DNA of 16,137 bases from positions 1-16,137 of the forward strand of contig JAKFUW010000177.1 of NCBI GenBank assembly GCA_021732545.1, written 5' to 3'. The notes below the pieces were generated by a model. The model was not told where the DNA came from. It saw only the letters and a list, made by a program, of their open reading frames with translations, and did not search any database. The position numbers and the translations under genes are program-made. This stretch comes from Alphaproteobacteria bacterium. GTDB taxonomy: Bacteria; Pseudomonadota; Alphaproteobacteria; Rickettsiales; UBA3002. Every line of letters begins with the position of its first letter. Within the stretch, counting starts at the first letter, position 1. Below, one piece after another: positions 13,467 to 16,137 of this stretch.

Positions 13467-15224
13467 ATGTCTGCTAAAAAACCACATCAAAGAACGCCCG
13501 AGCCAACCGAGCTTGAAAGCCTGTTCCACAAAATGCGCCGCGCGCTGGTCTATGCGTTGTTCTTTAGCTTCACCATGAATGTGTTGATGCTGTTGCTGCC
13601 GATTTATTCGCTGCAAGTGCTCGACCGCGTGATCTCCAGCCACAGCATGGACACGCTGATGTTGCTCACCCTTATCACCGTGATTGGCTTTGCTTTTTAT
13701 GCCGCGCTCAGCCTGGTGCGTTCCTATGTGTTCAGCGGCATGACCGATTGGCTCGATCATAAACTCGCGCCCAAGCTGCTGGCCTTTGCGGTCATGAAAT
13801 CATCGTTCGGCGGTGGTGTGGCCACGGCTGGCCAGTATCAACGCGATCTGGCGAACATCAAAATGTTTATCTCTAACGGAATGGCGGTGCTGCTCGATGC
13901 GCCATGGTCGCTGATTTTCATCATCGTCATTTACATGATCAGCCCAGTGCTCGGTTTTATTTCGGTGCTGGGGATTGTGATGCTGGTGCTGCTTGCCGTC
14001 ATCAATGAACTGGCCACCAAAAAACCAATAGAGCGCGCGCAGGAAAGCGCCATCCAAAGCTCGCAACTGGCTGATATCGCTAGCCGCAATGCCGAAGCCA
14101 TTGAGGCGATGGGGATGCTGGAGCCGATTGTTCACAACTGGACGGAATTTAATAAGCCCGGCAACGAATTGCAGCATATTGCTGCGTCACGCAATAATAT
14201 CATCCAATCAATTTCGCGTTTTTTGCGTATTGTGCTGCAAATTGCAGTAACGGGCATCGGGGCGTATCTGGCGTTGCATGGCGAATTAACGCCAGGGGGT
14301 ATGATCGCAAGCTCCATTCTGGTAGGCCGGGCACTGGCTCCGTTTGAAGGGGCCATCTCGATCTGGAAATCGCTGATTGCCGCGCGCGAATCCTATCACC
14401 GTTTGGATGGCGTGCTGCAAAGCGTGCCCAATCTGCGCGGCACGATGGCCTTGCCTCGTCCTAAAGGCCGCTTAACGGCGGAGAGTGTGTATTTCAGCCC
14501 GCCCAACACCCCGCCGATTTTAAAGAACATCAATTTTGTGCTGGAACCAGGCGAGGGTTTGGGCATCATTGGCCCCAGCGCTGCGGGTAAATCAACGCTG
14601 GCGAAGCTGATCATTGGGCTGGTGCCACCCACCCATGGCTCGATTCGTTTGGACGCCGCAGAGACCTTTAAATGGAACCGTACCGATTTTGGTAAACATG
14701 TGGGCTATATGCCCCAGCAGGTCGATTTATTCAATGGCACCATCGCGGATAACATTGCACGTATGGCGCTTGATGCCACGTCGCAAGAAGTGATTGCAGC
14801 GGCGCAATTTGCAGGCTGCCACGAAATGATTCTGCGTTTGCCGCATGGTTATGAAACGCAATTTAGTCAGGGTAATTTGAGCCTATCGCCTGGCCAACGC
14901 CAACGCATTGGCTTGGCGCGCGCGCTGTTTCGCCAGCCGCAATTTGTGGTGATGGATGAACCCAATGGTAACCTTGATGGTGATGGTGAGCGTGCGTTGC
15001 TGACGGCACTGGCGCGGATGAAACAGGCAGGCATGTCGTTTATTGTGGTGGCGCATCGGCCATCGATTGTGGGCAGCGTCGATAAAATTATGATGCTGCG
15101 TGGTGGCGCAGTGGAAGCCTTTGGCCCGCGTGATGAAGTGCTCAAACAATATGCACCGCAACCGGCTAAAGCGGCACCCAATGCACCTGCCGCACCAACA
15201 CCAAATACAGGAGACGCGTCATGA
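13467..15224 (+). CDS. Type I secretion ABC transporter (PrtD/RsaD-like)
   Basis: This 585-residue inner-membrane protein fuses a six-helix membrane domain (about 25-295; NVLMLLLPIYSLQVLDRVI at 38-56 is typical of this family) to an ATPase domain. The ATPase shows Walker A GPSAAGKST (369-377), Q-loop Q417, signature LSPGQRQR (473-480), Walker B with D497-E498 (FVVMDEPNGNLD) and H-loop H530. There is no N-terminal C39 peptidase domain, so it fits exporters of RTX proteins with an uncleaved C-terminal signal, such as PrtD, AprD and RsaD. An Ala/Pro tail (566-580) is atypical but harmless. ATG 13467 follows TAAGGA by 5 nt. The stop overlaps the next ATG (ATGA). A TTGACA at 13415-13420 could be a -35, but I see no convincing -10. 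The likely substrate is the RTX protein just upstream. Confidence 0.95.
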   Translation: MSAKKPHQRTPEPTELESLFHKMRRALVYALFFSFTMNVLMLLLPIYSLQVLDRVISSHSMDTLMLLTLITVIGFAFYAALSLVRSYVFSGMTDWLDHKLAPKLLAFAVMKSSFGGGVATAGQYQRDLANIKMFISNGMAVLLDAPWSLIFIIVIYMISPVLGFISVLGIVMLVLLAVINELATKKPIERAQESAIQSSQLADIASRNAEAIEAMGMLEPIVHNWTEFNKPGNELQHIAASRNNIIQSISRFLRIVLQIAVTGIGAYLALHGELTPGGMIASSILVGRALAPFEGAISIWKSLIAARESYHRLDGVLQSVPNLRGTMALPRPKGRLTAESVYFSPPNTPPILKNINFVLEPGEGLGIIGPSAAGKSTLAKLIIGLVPPTHGSIRLDAAETFKWNRTDFGKHVGYMPQQVDLFNGTIADNIARMALDATSQEVIAAAQFAGCHEMILRLPHGYETQFSQGNLSLSPGQRQRIGLARALFRQPQFVVMDEPNGNLDGDGERALLTALARMKQAGMSFIVVAHRPSIVGSVDKIMMLRGGAVEAFGPRDEVLKQYAPQPAKAAPNAPAAPTPNTGDAS

Positions 15225-16137
15225 GTTCCATTGACCCGCAGGTGCCAGTGCCTAATCCTGATGACGAACAAGCCATCACCACTTTGCCCGTTCCCGTTAC
15301 GCGTACCGATCGCGCCGTGGAAAATTTTCAGCAATGGGTGGAGCGCGCTTGCGTGAAGTTTGATCGCTTGGGCGATTACATTGCGCCGCGCAACGAAGAC
15401 GAAGAACAAGCACCAGAAAACATCGCGCGTGGCTCGATTCTGGCGGGCATGCTGATGCTGTTGTTTTTGTTTGGTGTGTTTGGTTTGTGGGGAGCGATCG
15501 CGCCGATTGATAGCGCGGCGGTGGCGGCGGGTCGTGTGGTGGTGGATTCGAATAAAAAAACCATCGACCATTTGGAAGGCGGCATCGTCAAGGAGATTCT
15601 GGTCAAAGAAGGATCGGATGTGAAGGAAGGCCAGCCGTTGGTGGTGCTCGATGATACGGCGGCACGCGCCCGCTTGGATCTCTTTCAGGGGCAATATGTC
15701 TCGGCGCGCGGCAGTGAAGCGCGGCTGCTGGCCGAACGTGATAATGCCGATGAGATCATCTTTCCCAAAGAACTTTTGGAAAAAGAAAAAGAAGATCCGA
15801 TGGTGGCATCGAATCTGGATGCGCAGCGGCGTTTATTTGTGTCGCGCCGTGAATCGGTTGAAGGCAAGATCGATGTGTTAAAGCAAAAAATTAAACAAAA
15901 TGAAGAGCAGATTATCGGTATCAAAGAACAGATTAAATCGTCGGATCGTCAGATTTCATTGCTCAATCAGGAAATTGGTGATGTGAGCTATTTGCTCAAA
16001 TCTGGCGATGCCTCCAAAACGCGGCTGCTTGCTTTGCAGCGCAATCAAGCGGGCATCAGCGGCGAGCGCGGCGAGCGTTTATCGATGATTTCGCAAGCCA
16101 ATCAAGCGATCAACGAAGCCAAAATTGAGATGTATAA
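15221..16137 (+). CDS. Type I secretion membrane-fusion protein (HlyD/PrtE/RsaE-like), 3' truncated by the window
   Basis: The frame stays open for 305 codons to the window edge with no stop. It has a 70-residue cytoplasmic N-terminus, one membrane helix (about 73-96, LAGMLMLLFLFGVFGLWGAI), then a periplasmic part. The first half of the lipoyl-like domain, TIDHLEGGIVKEILVKEG then DVKEGQPLVVLDD, lies at about 114-144 and is the classic signature of this family. A long coiled-coil hairpin begins near 150 (e.g. KGKIDVLKQ-type heptads and NEEQIIGIKEQIK). Membrane-fusion proteins link the inner-membrane ABC transporter to an outer-membrane channel. ATG 15221 overlaps the transporter stop by 4 nt and is preceded by AGGAG at 7 nt, so the two are translated from one mRNA. 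The outer-membrane TolC-type partner is not in the window. Confidence 0.95.
   Translation, partial: MSSIDPQVPVPNPDDEQAITTLPVPVTRTDRAVENFQQWVERACVKFDRLGDYIAPRNEDEEQAPENIARGSILAGMLMLLFLFGVFGLWGAIAPIDSAAVAAGRVVVDSNKKTIDHLEGGIVKEILVKEGSDVKEGQPLVVLDDTAARARLDLFQGQYVSARGSEARLLAERDNADEIIFPKELLEKEKEDPMVASNLDAQRRLFVSRRESVEGKIDVLKQKIKQNEEQIIGIKEQIKSSDRQISLLNQEIGDVSYLLKSGDASKTRLLALQRNQAGISGERGERLSMISQANQAINEAKIEMY

Noticed and set aside
13467..14000. N-terminal peptidase (C39) domain on the ABC transporter
   Set aside because: The protein begins directly with the membrane domain after about 25 residues; there is no room for a peptidase and no catalytic Cys/His pattern.
14867..15694. 275-residue minus-strand reading frame opposite the ABC transporter and fusion-protein genes
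   Set aside because: It is antisense to two genes with clear family motifs, is rich in His and Arg as expected of a shadow frame, and has no recognisable domain.

Overview
The window looks like chromosomal DNA from an alphaproteobacterium; I do not assign an order. The evidence is gene content: the dCTP deaminase variant, GlnD, a DUF6111-like protein next to the CCA-adding enzyme, a BrnT/BrnA pair, and an RTX protein with a PrtD/HlyD-type type I secretion system. Base composition is moderate. Intergenic spaces are unusually rich in palindromic repeats.

Left part (1-830, minus strand): a tRNA-Thr(TGT) gene, then dcd, then the first 13 codons of murA, all in the same direction. This is a nucleotide and cell-wall housekeeping cluster. 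Positions 829-1314 hold no gene but carry a 151-nt fold-back element, a second GTCATCCC-type repeat and a candidate Pho box. The Pho box lies just before a plus-strand gene for an unrecognised 640-residue, cysteine-free protein (1315-3237).

Middle (3413-8092, minus strand): glnD (PII uridylyltransferase) is followed by brnT, brnA, a small DUF6111-like membrane protein and cca (tRNA nucleotidyltransferase). The last four genes overlap head to tail, so the toxin-antitoxin pair and the tRNA-repair enzyme probably share one mRNA. A strong sigma70-type promoter ends 6 nt before the brnT ATG, which predicts a leaderless transcript. The cca frame contains a G/C-rich palindromic repeat that adds a Pro/Gly-rich segment. 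Diverging from glnD are an EamA-family transporter and an overlapping ABC-2 polysaccharide-type permease with no ATPase beside it.

Right part (9885-16137, plus strand): a 142-nt repeat element and an A/T-rich promoter region precede a 949-residue RTX-repeat, Lys-poor protein with three tandem 85-90 residue units, closed by a perfect 12-bp terminator. Then come a type I secretion ABC transporter and, overlapping it by 4 bp, a membrane-fusion protein that runs off the window. The simplest reading is that the RTX protein is the abundant secreted or surface-layer-like substrate of this exporter. An outer-membrane TolC-type partner is not in view.
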